Of a stretch of 64,000 nucleotides of DNA, positions 27,753 through 36,762 are shown in pieces (position 1 is the stretch's first letter; every line of letters starts with the position of its first letter). Below the pieces are notes generated by a model, which was given only the letters and a program-made list of their open reading frames with translations, was not told where the DNA came from and did no database searches. Source of the DNA: Zunongwangia mangrovi (GTDB taxonomy: Bacteria > Bacteroidota > Bacteroidia > Flavobacteriales > Flavobacteriaceae); the NCBI RefSeq assembly GCF_900112105.1, contig NZ_FOKV01000008.1, positions 124,001-188,000 on the forward strand. The letters run 5' to 3'. A program made the position numbers and the translations under genes.

Positions 27753-28613
27753 TTAATGGTTTAGTGTTCCTGCGTTCACTACCGGCGATGCATCTTTATC
27801 ACCACACAAAATTACCATCAGGTTGCTTACCATTGCCGCACGGCGTTCTTCATCTAAATGAACGATCTCTTTTTTGCCTAATTCATCCAAAGCCATTTCT
27901 ACCATACTTACCGCACCTTCTACGATTTTATGGCGAGCGGCAACAATAGCGGTAGCTTGCTGTCTTTTCAGCATCGCACTGGCAATTTCATTGGCGTAAG
28001 CTAAGTAACCAATTCTTGATTCTAATACTTCGATCCCAGCAATTTCTAGGCGTTCTTCCAACTCTTTTTCTAAAGCATCACTTACTTCGTTCATACTACT
28101 TCGTAGCGTAATATCTTCATCTAAACCTTCATCTGCAAAATTATCGTAAGGATACAAACTGGCTAATTTTCTAACCGCAGCATCTGTTTGTACTACTACG
28201 AAGTTTTCAAAATTATCAACATCAAAAGAAGCTTTGTAGGTGTCGCGAACACGCCAAACTAAAATAGTGCTGATCATTACAGGATTCCCCAGCTTGTCAT
28301 TCACTTTTAATCGCTCACTATCAAAATTTCTAGCACGTAGTGAGATTTTCTTTTTGGTGTAAAAAGGATTTGTCCAAAAAAGTCCGTTTTTCTTAACCGT
28401 TCCGCGGTAATCCCCAAATAATAGAAGTACTCTGGATTCGTTGGGGTTTACCAGTAAAAAACCGGGAGCTAGAAAAAGAGCGATCACAATTCCTAAGATA
28501 AACCAGGGTAATTTAAAGGCGATTAAGCCAAAAATACTTCCGAAGAATAGAACAATGAAGACAAATAACATAAAATAGCCATTCGATGGCGATGAAGATT
28601 TTTCCTGTGTCAT
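27753..28613 (-). CDS. SPFH/Band-7 (stomatin-like) membrane protein
   Basis: 286 aa. Two N-terminal hydrophobic spans, then the SPFH domain from about residue 55 (VNPNESRVLLLFGDYRGTVK, TILVWRVRDTYKA) and a C-terminal helix (SAMLKRQQATAIVAARHK) typical of stomatin/prohibitin proteins, which assemble into membrane rings or microdomain scaffolds. First gene of the five-gene operon running to the HAD phosphatase. Confidence 0.88.
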   Translation of the reverse strand: MTQEKSSSPSNGYFMLFVFIVLFFGSIFGLIAFKLPWFILGIVIALFLAPGFLLVNPNESRVLLLFGDYRGTVKKNGLFWTNPFYTKKKISLRARNFDSERLKVNDKLGNPVMISTILVWRVRDTYKASFDVDNFENFVVVQTDAAVRKLASLYPYDNFADEGLDEDITLRSSMNEVSDALEKELEERLEIAGIEVLESRIGYLAYANEIASAMLKRQQATAIVAARHKIVEGAVSMVEMALDELGKKEIVHLDEERRAAMVSNLMVILCGDKDASPVVNAGTLNH

Positions 28614-28711
28614 GATATAGTAGTTTAATTGATATTAAATTGATATTATAAATATATTGAATTAAAAATTAACAGATTCGAGGTTTAACATTTAAATTAC
28701 TTAAGCTTGGT

Positions 28712-28719
28712 TATATTTG
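28712..28719 (+). promoter_or_regulatory. -7 promoter element of the S1/P1 nuclease gene
   Basis: TATATTTG matches TAnnTTTG and lies 18 nt before the ATG. No clear TTTG -33 element was found. Confidence 0.45.
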
Positions 28720-28737
28720 CGCTAAAATTTATCTGGA

Positions 28738-29520
28738 ATGAAGAAATTATTAATCCTATTTGTAGTCGTATTTATTAGTCAGTTTTCATTTGCAAATGAT
28801 GCAGATTGGGGTAAAACAGGACACAGAACTACTGGCGAAATTGCGCAGGTACACCTGTCTAGAAAAGCACAAAAAGCTATCGAGAAATTATTAGATGGGC
28901 ATAGTTTGGCATTTGTAGCCAATCATGGAGACGATATTAAAAGTGATCCTGCTTATAGAAAATACAGCCCCTGGCATTATGTGAATTTAGATCCAAATGC
29001 AACCGAATACGATCCAGAAACGGCCAGTGAAGACGGTGACCTGGTGATGGGAATTAGAAAATGTGTTGAGGTTTTAAAGGATAAGAATGCAAGTAGAGAG
29101 GATAAGCAATTCTATCTTAAAATGCTGGTTCATTTTGTGGGAGATCTTCACCAACCTTTTCATGTTGGTCATGCAGTCGATCTTGGTGGAAATAGAGTAG
29201 ATGTAGAGTGGTTTGGAAAAAAGACCAATATACACAGTGTTTGGGATAGCAAAATGATCGATTCTTATCAAATGAGTTATACCGAACTTGCTGAGAATAG
29301 AGACGAGTTAAGCAAATACCAGGTAAAAGCTATTCAGGAAGGTGAATTGTTGGATTGGGTGTACGAAAGCCGAAGTCTTGCCGAAAAATTATACAAATCT
29401 GTTGAAGAAGATAACGATCTTAGTTATAAATATATGTACGAGTGGTTTCCTACGGTAAGACAGCAGTTGCAAAGAGGAGGTATTCGTTTAGCGAAAGTGC
29501 TTAATGATATTTATAATTAG
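28738..29520 (+). CDS. S1/P1-type zinc-dependent nuclease, secreted
   Basis: 260 aa with signal peptide (KKLLILFVVVFISQFSFA). All expected zinc ligands can be read: Trp24, His29, Asp65/66, His80, His132, Asp136, His142, His166 and Asp170, with the same local spacings as nuclease P1. The family cleaves single-stranded DNA and RNA, often for phosphate or nucleoside scavenging. It converges on the AlkB gene with a 4-nt stop-to-stop overlap. Confidence 0.92.
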   Translation: MKKLLILFVVVFISQFSFANDADWGKTGHRTTGEIAQVHLSRKAQKAIEKLLDGHSLAFVANHGDDIKSDPAYRKYSPWHYVNLDPNATEYDPETASEDGDLVMGIRKCVEVLKDKNASREDKQFYLKMLVHFVGDLHQPFHVGHAVDLGGNRVDVEWFGKKTNIHSVWDSKMIDSYQMSYTELAENRDELSKYQVKAIQEGELLDWVYESRSLAEKLYKSVEEDNDLSYKYMYEWFPTVRQQLQRGGIRLAKVLNDIYN

Positions 29521-30095
29521 TCCAAAATCTGCCTAAAGGTAAGATTGATCCTTGGAGCAACCTTTTTTTTAGTTTTAGGAAGCTGATGTTTCCAAAAATG
29601 TTGGGTTTCTCCTGCCATAATTAATAAACTACCGGGAGCTAAGACAAATTTTTGTTTTAGCTCCTTTTTTGTTTTATGCTGAAGGTGAAACATACGCTCA
29701 CCACCTAAACTTATCGATGCAATTGTTGGATTTTTGCCCAATTCTTTTTCATCATCGCTATGCCAGCCCATGCTATCCTGCCCGTCTCGATACAAATTAA
29801 CAAGACAAACATTGAATGTCGATTTTGTAAAGTTTTCGAGTTTATTTTTTAATTGCTGAAGCATTTCAGGAAACGGCTCAGGATCCATTTTTATGTTGGA
29901 ATAGGAATAAGATTTCTCTCCAAAAAGATGCGTTAATCGTGGTTGCATCATTTCTTTACCAAAGATTTTGATAGGTTCCTGTATCCAATTGGTTTGGGTG
30001 TAAAGTTCTTTGAAAAGTTTTTGAGAAAAATCAGCATCGAGAAATTGCGAATCATAAATTAAATTCGCTTTAGGAAGTTCTATTTCTTCAGTCAT
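29517..30095 (-). CDS. AlkB-type 2-oxoglutarate/Fe(II) dioxygenase
   Basis: 192 aa. Iron ligands are His112 and Asp114 in GWHSDDEKELG and His170 in QHFWKH; the 2-oxoglutarate-binding Arg182 is in APRINLTFR. The substrate loop has NLYRDGQDSMGWHSD. The family reverses alkylation damage (1-methyladenine, 3-methylcytosine) in DNA or RNA; closest in type to ALKBH2/3-like bacterial members. It starts 1 nt after the DoxX-family gene, forming a two-gene operon. Confidence 0.93.
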   Translation of the reverse strand: MTEEIELPKANLIYDSQFLDADFSQKLFKELYTQTNWIQEPIKIFGKEMMQPRLTHLFGEKSYSYSNIKMDPEPFPEMLQQLKNKLENFTKSTFNVCLVNLYRDGQDSMGWHSDDEKELGKNPTIASISLGGERMFHLQHKTKKELKQKFVLAPGSLLIMAGETQHFWKHQLPKTKKKVAPRINLTFRQILD

Positions 30096-30096
30096 A

Positions 30097-30456
30097 TTAA
30101 TACTTTAAATAAAACCATGCCCACCAAATTAATAAAAATTGCAACGGAATACGAAGGATCAATATCCATTTTGGTATTCCGGCTCCGGCTTCAGGAGAAG
30201 AAAGCATATAAAAATGAACGGTGAAAAAAACAAGCAACATGGCGATAATCCCATAAATCGCATAATTTTTAGTCATGGCAAAACAAACAGCAATACCTAA
30301 AACGATCTCTGCGATACCGCTTAAGTAAACCATGTTAAGATGAGCCGGGATGTAAGGCGGCATGATCTTCACATACATTTTTGGTTTGATAAAATGATTA
30401 ATACCGGCAATTACATACATAATTCCCATTAAATAGAGATGCCAGGGATATTTCAT
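30097..30456 (-). CDS. DoxX-family small membrane protein
   Basis: 119 aa with four hydrophobic segments. The start (WHLYLMGIMYVIAGINHFIKP) and the PPYIPAHLNMVYLSGIAEIV stretch fit the DoxX/MauE-like fold. Function in such proteins is poorly known; pairing with AlkB by a 1-nt gap suggests co-expression but not a shared function. Confidence 0.75.
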   Translation of the reverse strand: MKYPWHLYLMGIMYVIAGINHFIKPKMYVKIMPPYIPAHLNMVYLSGIAEIVLGIAVCFAMTKNYAIYGIIAMLLVFFTVHFYMLSSPEAGAGIPKWILILRIPLQFLLIWWAWFYLKY

Positions 30457-30597
30457 AGTACTAATTTTTAAGGAAGATAGCTTTATTAAGTTTAATAAGA
30501 ATACTTTTAAAACTAATTTAGCTAGTTTAGCACATTTTTTTGTGTAATTATCTTAAATAGAGTAATTTTCCGCGCTGGATGTCGCTAACTATTTCCT

Positions 30598-32832
30598 TTG
30601 GTCTTGATACGAAAACTACTGCTTACTTCACTCTTTATAATTTTCTTTATTCTGCCTCTAACCGCTCAGAATAAAGAGGTTGAAAAGGATAGTTTAGAAG
30701 ATTTGCTTAATCATTCCATAGATTTTTTTGTAGATTATAATTATCATGAAGGGATTCAATCTTCTATGGATCTTATTCATTTAGCAGATTCTCTTGGTAG
30801 CGATTATTATTTATATCATGGGCACAACAATCTGGGAGTCGCTTATGAAGAATTAAGAGATACTTTACGTGCAAAATCGCATTACGAGCGGGCTTTAGAA
30901 TATGCAAATTCCACAAAAAACGATACGCTTATTATGTGGGCGTACAATAATATGGGGAATATCTATTCTGAAACTAAAGACAATTATCTTAAGGGAATTT
31001 CTTATTATAAACGAGTAATAGATCTCGCAACCAAATTGAATAATCAGGAAGAATTAATAGCGCCAAATATCAATATTGCGTGGACATACCTGGATAAAAA
31101 CCAGCCAGGTAAAGCCAAGGAATATTTAGACAGCGCAAAAACTGTTCTTAAAAGTCAGAATTTTGAATATCTGGATGCTGAATTGGATATGCTCTACGGA
31201 AGATATTTTACAGAAACCAACCAAATAGATTCTGCTAAAGCTTATTTCGAAAGGTCTACCAGAATTGTAAATAAAGATAGCCTTGCTTACGAAGGAGCTG
31301 AAACCTATAAATGGTATGCCGAAATGCTTTTTAGAAATGGAGAGTTTAAAGAAGCTTACCAGGCCTTAAAAACTCAAAATGAATATGAATCTGAAATTTT
31401 TGAGCATAGTAAAACTGCACAGATCCAGTCGGCAAACGCCAGATTTGATGTTAGTGAATATCAGAAAAATTTAGAATTAGCAAAACAGGAAAAAGTTTAC
31501 CAGGAGCAGATAATCGCTAAATCTAATGAGAAACTAATTCTTTTAATCGTTGCAGCGATCGTATTATTTATCATTCTTATCTTTTTAAATAGAATAAATA
31601 GATCGCGAAAAACACTAATTGCAGAATTACAGGAAAAGAATACAGAATTACGAAAGTCCAAAGAAGAAACCGAGCGACTTTCAAATCTTAAAACACAGTT
31701 TTTCTCTACAGTAAGTCATGAATTAAGAACACCCTTATACGGTGTAATTGGATTAACCTCATTGCTATTAGAAGATAAGGGATTAAAAGATCATCAAAAA
31801 GATCTAAAATCATTAAAATTCTCGGCAGATTATTTACTGGCCTTGATCAATGACGTGCTCCAGATCAATAAAATGGAATCTAAAGAAGTACAATTAGAAT
31901 GTATTTCTTTCAATTTTAGAGAATTGCTGCAAAGTATTATGCAGACGCTTGAGTTTACCAGAATTCAGAATAAAAATACCATTCATCTTGAAATTGACGA
32001 AAATATCCCTTCATTTTTAATGGGAGACTCAGTACGTTTATCTCAGATCATGGTAAACCTGGTGGGGAATGCACTTAAGTTTACAGAACGTGGTAATATT
32101 TGGATAAAAGTTAATGTAGAAGATGAAATTGTTGAAGATTCCGAAGAATTTTTAGCTATTAAATTTGAAGTGAAAGATGATGGAATAGGAATCCCTTTAA
32201 GTAAACAAAAGGAGATCTTTGAAGAATTTTCGCAGTTGAAGCCTACTAACTATAATTACCAGGGAACAGGATTGGGTCTACCAATCGTGAAAAAGATGCT
32301 TAAATTATTTGGTTCAGATATTCACCTGGAAAGTGAAGAAAATAAAGGATCTTGTTTTAGTTATACAATCAAGTTTAAAAAGGACTTGAATAAAGCAGAC
32401 GTTCCAGTGTCAAAAATTGAAGATTTACAGGTCGATCTTGCAGATGATTTGGATTCAAAATTGCAAAACCGAATCTTAATCGTTGATGATAACCGAATAA
32501 ACCAGGTGGTGACCAAGCGTATTTTAGAGCAGAAAAGCTTTGTTTGTGAAATTGCCCAAGATGGTCATGAAGCGGTAGAAAAAGTGAAGAGCACAGCTTT
32601 TGATCTCGTACTAATGGATGTGAATATGCCGGGAATCACAGGTATGGAAGCTACACAGCAAATTAGAAAATTCAACGAAGAGATTCCAATTGTAGCACTT
32701 ACCGCAGTTGAGGTAGAAGAAATTAGAGAAGAAATTCACAGTGCCGGTATGAACGATATTATCGTAAAACCCTACGATGTACAACAATTTTACAGAGTAG
32801 TTTATAGAAATATTATTCCTATTGCCCTGTAA
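30598..32832 (+). CDS. TPR hybrid sensor histidine kinase
   Basis: 744 aa, layout: signal peptide, periplasmic TPR-like repeats (about 30-300), coiled region, one membrane span (LILLIVAAIVLFIILIFL), HisKA with phospho-acceptor His374 in STVSHELRTPLYG, HATPase with VNLVGNALKFTERGN and GTGLGLPIVKKML, then a receiver domain with DD, Asp674 in LVLMDVNMPG, and Lys in VKPYD. No DNA-binding domain, so it needs another output or a phosphorelay. The frame has no ATG before the signal peptide; start is TTG at 30598 or 30604, with an in-frame stop just upstream at 30586. Confidence 0.9.
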   Translation: MVLIRKLLLTSLFIIFFILPLTAQNKEVEKDSLEDLLNHSIDFFVDYNYHEGIQSSMDLIHLADSLGSDYYLYHGHNNLGVAYEELRDTLRAKSHYERALEYANSTKNDTLIMWAYNNMGNIYSETKDNYLKGISYYKRVIDLATKLNNQEELIAPNINIAWTYLDKNQPGKAKEYLDSAKTVLKSQNFEYLDAELDMLYGRYFTETNQIDSAKAYFERSTRIVNKDSLAYEGAETYKWYAEMLFRNGEFKEAYQALKTQNEYESEIFEHSKTAQIQSANARFDVSEYQKNLELAKQEKVYQEQIIAKSNEKLILLIVAAIVLFIILIFLNRINRSRKTLIAELQEKNTELRKSKEETERLSNLKTQFFSTVSHELRTPLYGVIGLTSLLLEDKGLKDHQKDLKSLKFSADYLLALINDVLQINKMESKEVQLECISFNFRELLQSIMQTLEFTRIQNKNTIHLEIDENIPSFLMGDSVRLSQIMVNLVGNALKFTERGNIWIKVNVEDEIVEDSEEFLAIKFEVKDDGIGIPLSKQKEIFEEFSQLKPTNYNYQGTGLGLPIVKKMLKLFGSDIHLESEENKGSCFSYTIKFKKDLNKADVPVSKIEDLQVDLADDLDSKLQNRILIVDDNRINQVVTKRILEQKSFVCEIAQDGHEAVEKVKSTAFDLVLMDVNMPGITGMEATQQIRKFNEEIPIVALTAVEVEEIREEIHSAGMNDIIVKPYDVQQFYRVVYRNIIPIAL

Positions 32833-32897
32833 AATTGTTGATTTTAGATAGAGATTTTTTTCAAGTTTCAATTGCATTCAATAACTAAATTGAAGTT

Positions 32898-33719
32898 TTA
32901 CTTCTTGACTTCCTCCGCATTTTCAGGTGCTTCAAAAAATTTGTCATCAGAATCTACAAATTTGATATTTGAGATTCTGGCTTCGCCAATTTCATTTTCG
33001 ATTCCGTTTTCCTGAGACCAGTTATGGAAGGTCCATTTTGTAGCGAATGGAACTCCGTCGACAGTTTCATAGTTATGATAATTTATGGCATGTGGATTTG
33101 CTTCCGCAGTGCTTACTTCTCTGTTTAGTGTTACAATATATGCCGCAGCAGCTAGTTTTTTATCTTCTGCCTGATAGATTACGTACCAGTCGTCTGGCGC
33201 ATCTCCTACATTTTCTCCAAAGGTCAATTTAGCCGAATTTACCTTGCTGCTATCCATAATTCGCTGTTCTGGCATTTCCCAATTTGTGCCATTATCGGTA
33301 AGTTTAAATGGTAGGGAAAAAAAATATTGCCAGGTAAACATGTCGAATCTTGCTCCTTCATAATTTTTAGCAGCAGGTGCAATCCATGCATTTTCACCAT
33401 CGAAAGTTAGAGTAGAACTATCCTCTTTTTCAATTTTAATTTTTCCTGAATTGGTTAGCGTGGTGATTTTCGCATTTAAACGTTCGTTACCGCCAAAGAT
33501 CAAAGCGATGTCAAACTGTACGGCTTTATGCTTTAAAAATTCATCCTTTTTATGTGCATTTTCAATAGCGATTGGGAATTGCATTGCGGGAGAAATCGCA
33601 CCATCACCAATGCCGCCATCGGGTTCTGTCATTATTTTTTCTTCAGAAGAAGTAGATTCAGAATTATCTTTACAGGCGAATAGAACTAAGATTGTAGAAA
33701 ATAGAAGTAGTTTTTTCAT
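32898..33719 (-). CDS. DUF6503 family lipoprotein
   Basis: 273 aa. Lipobox LVLFAC (Cys16), then a beta-rich LolA/LppX-like sheet with FDIALIFGGNERLNAKITTL, GENAWIAPAAKNYEG and YHNYETVDGVPFATKWTFHN. I recognise it as a DUF6503-type protein found in Flavobacteriia; role unknown, probably periplasmic lipid or ligand binding. It lies downstream of the htpG terminator in the same direction, separated by a dispersed repeat. Confidence 0.75.
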   Translation of the reverse strand: MKKLLLFSTILVLFACKDNSESTSSEEKIMTEPDGGIGDGAISPAMQFPIAIENAHKKDEFLKHKAVQFDIALIFGGNERLNAKITTLTNSGKIKIEKEDSSTLTFDGENAWIAPAAKNYEGARFDMFTWQYFFSLPFKLTDNGTNWEMPEQRIMDSSKVNSAKLTFGENVGDAPDDWYVIYQAEDKKLAAAAYIVTLNREVSTAEANPHAINYHNYETVDGVPFATKWTFHNWSQENGIENEIGEARISNIKFVDSDDKFFEAPENAEEVKK

Positions 33720-33770
33720 TGTTTTGATTTTTACCTTAGTAGCAATTTTGATGTAAAACTTTCAGTATAG

Positions 33771-33868
33771 AGTAAAATACCTGGGGGCAAGCTCTTGAGG
33801 CATTCGTTAAACAAATTTTTAATTTTGAGGTAAGCCTCTGGATATTGTTCCCTTTGGCGGTGCCAATA
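33771..33868 (-). repeat. Dispersed ~98-bp repeat, copy A
   Basis: On the minus strand it starts TATTGGCACCGCCAAAGGG, immediately after the T run of the htpG terminator, then has CAGAGGCTTACCTC and AAATTAAAAATTTGTTT and ends near a TTTACT-type stretch. Matches copy B (41873-41972, plus strand) at roughly four in five positions by eye. Confidence 0.85.
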
Positions 33869-33902
33869 AAAAAAGCGCTGCTTCAAAATTGAAACAGCGC
33901 TT
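33868..33902 (-). terminator. Terminator of htpG
   Basis: GCGCTGTTTCAA and its partner TTGAAGCAGCGC (minus strand) form a long stem with a short ATT-type loop, then seven T residues. It is 27 nt after the htpG stop. Dispersed repeat copy A begins right at the end of the T run. Confidence 0.9.
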
Positions 33903-33928
33903 TAATATAAACTAATGATATGAAATTT

Positions 33929-35812
33929 CTATTTCACCATGTCGAAACTACGCTTAATAAAAGCAGTTAGTTCTTCACCTTTAAGCAAGTTTTGTGAAAG
34001 TCTGGCAAGGTCTAAAGATTGTTTAATTAGACGTTGCTGAGTTTCCTCGTCTGCACTTAAAATTTCAGAAGTTAATGGGTGGTTGGTGTTTACCACAAGA
34101 TTGTACATCTCTGGCATATTACCCATTCCAAACATTCCGCCACCGCCGGTTTGCTGCATCTCTTTCATTCTACGCATAAACTCTGGCTGAGTGATCATAA
34201 GTGGAGCAGCAGTACTATCCATCGCTTCCATTTGAATGGTATAATTTTCTTTTGGTACTACTTTTTCAAAATCACCTTTTAATTTCTCTTTCTCATCATC
34301 AGATAATTTAGAGATCTTCTCCTCATCTGTTTTGATTAAATTATCTACATGATCTGAATCTACTCTGGTAAAAGTGATCTTTTCTTCTGAAGATTCTAAT
34401 TTTTGTAGCAAGTGAGAAATAATAGGCGAATCTAATAGCAATACTTTGTATCCTTTCTCTTTCGCTGCCTGAATATAGCTATGTTGCTCATTCTGGTTCG
34501 AAGCATAAAGTACAACCAGGTTACCATCTTTATCGGTTTGGTTTCCTTTGATAGCTTCTTTTAACTCTTCAAAAGTATAGTATTCGTTATCGATGGTTGG
34601 GTATAAAGCAAATTTTTGCGCTTTATCATAAAACTTATCTTCAGTAAGCATACCATATTCGATAACTACCTTAATATCGTTCCATTTCGCTTCAAAATCT
34701 TCACGACTATTATTGAAAAGTGACTTTAATTTATCAGCAACTTTTCTGGTAATATAGCTTGAAATCTTCTTCACCGCACCGTCTGCCTGAAGATAAGAAC
34801 GAGAAACGTTCAATGGAATATCCGGAGAATCTATAACTCCGCGTAACATCGTTAAAAATTCAGGTACAATACCTTCAACATTATCGGTTACAAAAACCTG
34901 ATTTTGATAAAGCTGGATTTTATCACGCTGGATGTTCATATCCTGAGACATCTTTGGGAAATAAAGAATCCCGGTAAGATTAAACGGATAATCTACATTT
35001 AGGTGAATGTGGAATAAAGGTTCCTCAAACTGCATTGGATACAATTCACGGTAAAAATCTTTATAATCCTGATCTTCCAGATCTGTAGGCTGCTTTGTCC
35101 AAGCAGGATCTGGATTGTTAATAATGTTGTCTACCGTTTTGGTTTCTGGCTTTGCATCTTCAGGTGCATCATCTGGAAGCGGAATAGTTTCTTCTTTAGT
35201 TCCAAAGCGAATTGGGATTGGCATAAACTTATTATACTTCACCAATAGCTCTTCGATTCTATTTTCTTCTAAGAACTCTTCGTCATCCTCATTTACGTGA
35301 AGGATAATCTCCGTTCCGCGTTCTTGTTTATCAGAACCTTCTAAAGTAAACTCGGTTGTACCAGAACACGTCCAATGTGCAGCAGGTTCATCTTTGTAAG
35401 ATTTGGTAATAATTTCAACTTTATGGGCTACCATGAAAGCAGAATAAAAACCAAGCCCAAAATGACCAATAATTCCGCTGTCTTTGGCAGAATCTTTATA
35501 TTTTTCAAGGAATTCTTCTGCACCAGAAAAAGCTACTTCGTTAATGTACTTTTCAACTTCTTCTTTGGTCATCCCAATACCCTGATCGATCACGTGGATT
35601 TTCTTATTTTCTTTATCCACTTTAATGTCGATCACAGGATTACCATATTCAACATCGGTCTCACCAATATTAGTAAGGTGCTTTAATTTTAAAGTTGCAT
35701 CGGTAGCATTAGAAATTAACTCTCTTAGGAAAATTTCGTGATCGCTGTAAAGGAATTTCTTTATCAGCGGGAAAATGTTATCTACAGATACATTAATCTT
35801 TCCAGTTGCCAT
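33929..35812 (-). CDS. htpG: Chaperone HtpG (Hsp90)
   Basis: 627-aa ATP-dependent chaperone. The GHKL ATPase domain has catalytic Glu31 and Asn35 (LRELISNATDA), DQGIGMTKEEVEKYI and a GHFGLGFYSAFMVA lid/glycine motif; middle and dimerisation domains follow. Cytosolic, stress-linked. Transcribed divergently from the TetR-family gene; the shared spacer is 222 bp. Confidence 0.97.
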   Translation of the reverse strand: MATGKINVSVDNIFPLIKKFLYSDHEIFLRELISNATDATLKLKHLTNIGETDVEYGNPVIDIKVDKENKKIHVIDQGIGMTKEEVEKYINEVAFSGAEEFLEKYKDSAKDSGIIGHFGLGFYSAFMVAHKVEIITKSYKDEPAAHWTCSGTTEFTLEGSDKQERGTEIILHVNEDDEEFLEENRIEELLVKYNKFMPIPIRFGTKEETIPLPDDAPEDAKPETKTVDNIINNPDPAWTKQPTDLEDQDYKDFYRELYPMQFEEPLFHIHLNVDYPFNLTGILYFPKMSQDMNIQRDKIQLYQNQVFVTDNVEGIVPEFLTMLRGVIDSPDIPLNVSRSYLQADGAVKKISSYITRKVADKLKSLFNNSREDFEAKWNDIKVVIEYGMLTEDKFYDKAQKFALYPTIDNEYYTFEELKEAIKGNQTDKDGNLVVLYASNQNEQHSYIQAAKEKGYKVLLLDSPIISHLLQKLESSEEKITFTRVDSDHVDNLIKTDEEKISKLSDDEKEKLKGDFEKVVPKENYTIQMEAMDSTAAPLMITQPEFMRRMKEMQQTGGGGMFGMGNMPEMYNLVVNTNHPLTSEILSADEETQQRLIKQSLDLARLSQNLLKGEELTAFIKRSFDMVK

Positions 35813-36034
35813 ATATTTTTAGTTTTTATTATCAAATTCAGTTTCTATTAACCAAAAAAAATACCATTAGAGGTTTGCTGCCAACTTGGCATAAGACTTG
35901 TAAATGTAAATGGCGAAAGAAGATAATTTTTTGAACTTCAATCTGGAGAGATATTATTTTTAACAAACATTTTGTTTAACTAATTAAGTTATAGGTTAAA
36001 CAATTACTATATTTGAACAAGAGAAAAAGAAATT
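35813..36034. promoter_or_regulatory. htpG/TetR divergent regulatory region
   Basis: 222 bp. Toward the TetR gene: TATATTTG at 36008-36015 (-7 type), an imperfect 20-nt palindrome at 35960-35979 (arms TTAACAAA and TTTGTTTAA) that could be an operator, and a sigma-54-like TGGCAT-N5-TTGTA at 35887-35902. No CIRCE-type heat-shock inverted repeat was found toward htpG. Confidence 0.45.
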
Positions 36035-36709
36035 ATGGCGACGACAAAGAAAACAACCACAGCTAAAAAGAAATTAGATTCAGATAAATTAATAAGCCTT
36101 TACATGGATTATGTGCTGGAAAATGAGCATGCTCCAAAGACGGTTTATAAATTTTGTAAAGAGAACAAAATTGGTGAAGAAGAGTTTTATAATTTCTACG
36201 GAAGTTTCGAAGGCTTAGAAAAAGGAATTTGGAAAAAGTTTTATCTAAATGCCAAAAATGTTATCGAAAAAAGTCCGGAGTATCCAAACTTCACTAACCG
36301 TGAAAAAATGCTGACTTTCTATTATACTTTTTTTGAAGTGCTTACCGCGAATAGAAGTTATGTGTTATTTACACTGAAAAAAGATCCAAAACCAATTAAA
36401 AACCTAGAGCAACTTAAGGGATTGCGTAAAAACGTAAAATCTTTTGCTAAAGGATTGATCGAGGAAGGAAATAAGGATAAAACACTGAAGTTCCTACAGC
36501 AGCCAGATGAAGTGTTTTCTGAAGCAGCCTGGATACAGTTATTGTTCTTAATGAAATTTTGGATGGACGACAACTCTGCACAATTTGAAAGTACAGATGT
36601 GGCTATCGAGAAATCTGTAAATACGGTTTTCGATGTTTTTGATAATACACCTTTAGAACGTGTGGTAGATTTCGGAAAATTTCTATACAAAGAAAGAATG
36701 GCTAAATAA
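36035..36709 (+). CDS. TetR-family transcriptional regulator
   Basis: 224 aa. Lysine-rich start, then a TetR-type helix-turn-helix region (PKTVYKFCKENKIGEEEFYNFYGSFE split over two helices) and a long helical C-terminal domain. The HTH is divergent from the classic type. It is 53 nt upstream of an ABC1-kinase gene in the same direction, a common Bacteroidota pair, so it may regulate that kinase and itself. Confidence 0.8.
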   Translation: MATTKKTTTAKKKLDSDKLISLYMDYVLENEHAPKTVYKFCKENKIGEEEFYNFYGSFEGLEKGIWKKFYLNAKNVIEKSPEYPNFTNREKMLTFYYTFFEVLTANRSYVLFTLKKDPKPIKNLEQLKGLRKNVKSFAKGLIEEGNKDKTLKFLQQPDEVFSEAAWIQLLFLMKFWMDDNSAQFESTDVAIEKSVNTVFDVFDNTPLERVVDFGKFLYKERMAK

Positions 36710-36762
36710 GCTTTTCAAAAAATTGCTATGAAAAGGCCGAAAGGCATTAAAGGAAAAATTAA

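Noticed and set aside
32861-32895. Terminator between the hybrid kinase and the DUF6503 gene
   Set aside because: Only a 7-bp AT stem with a long loop and no T tract could be drawn; not listed as a feature.
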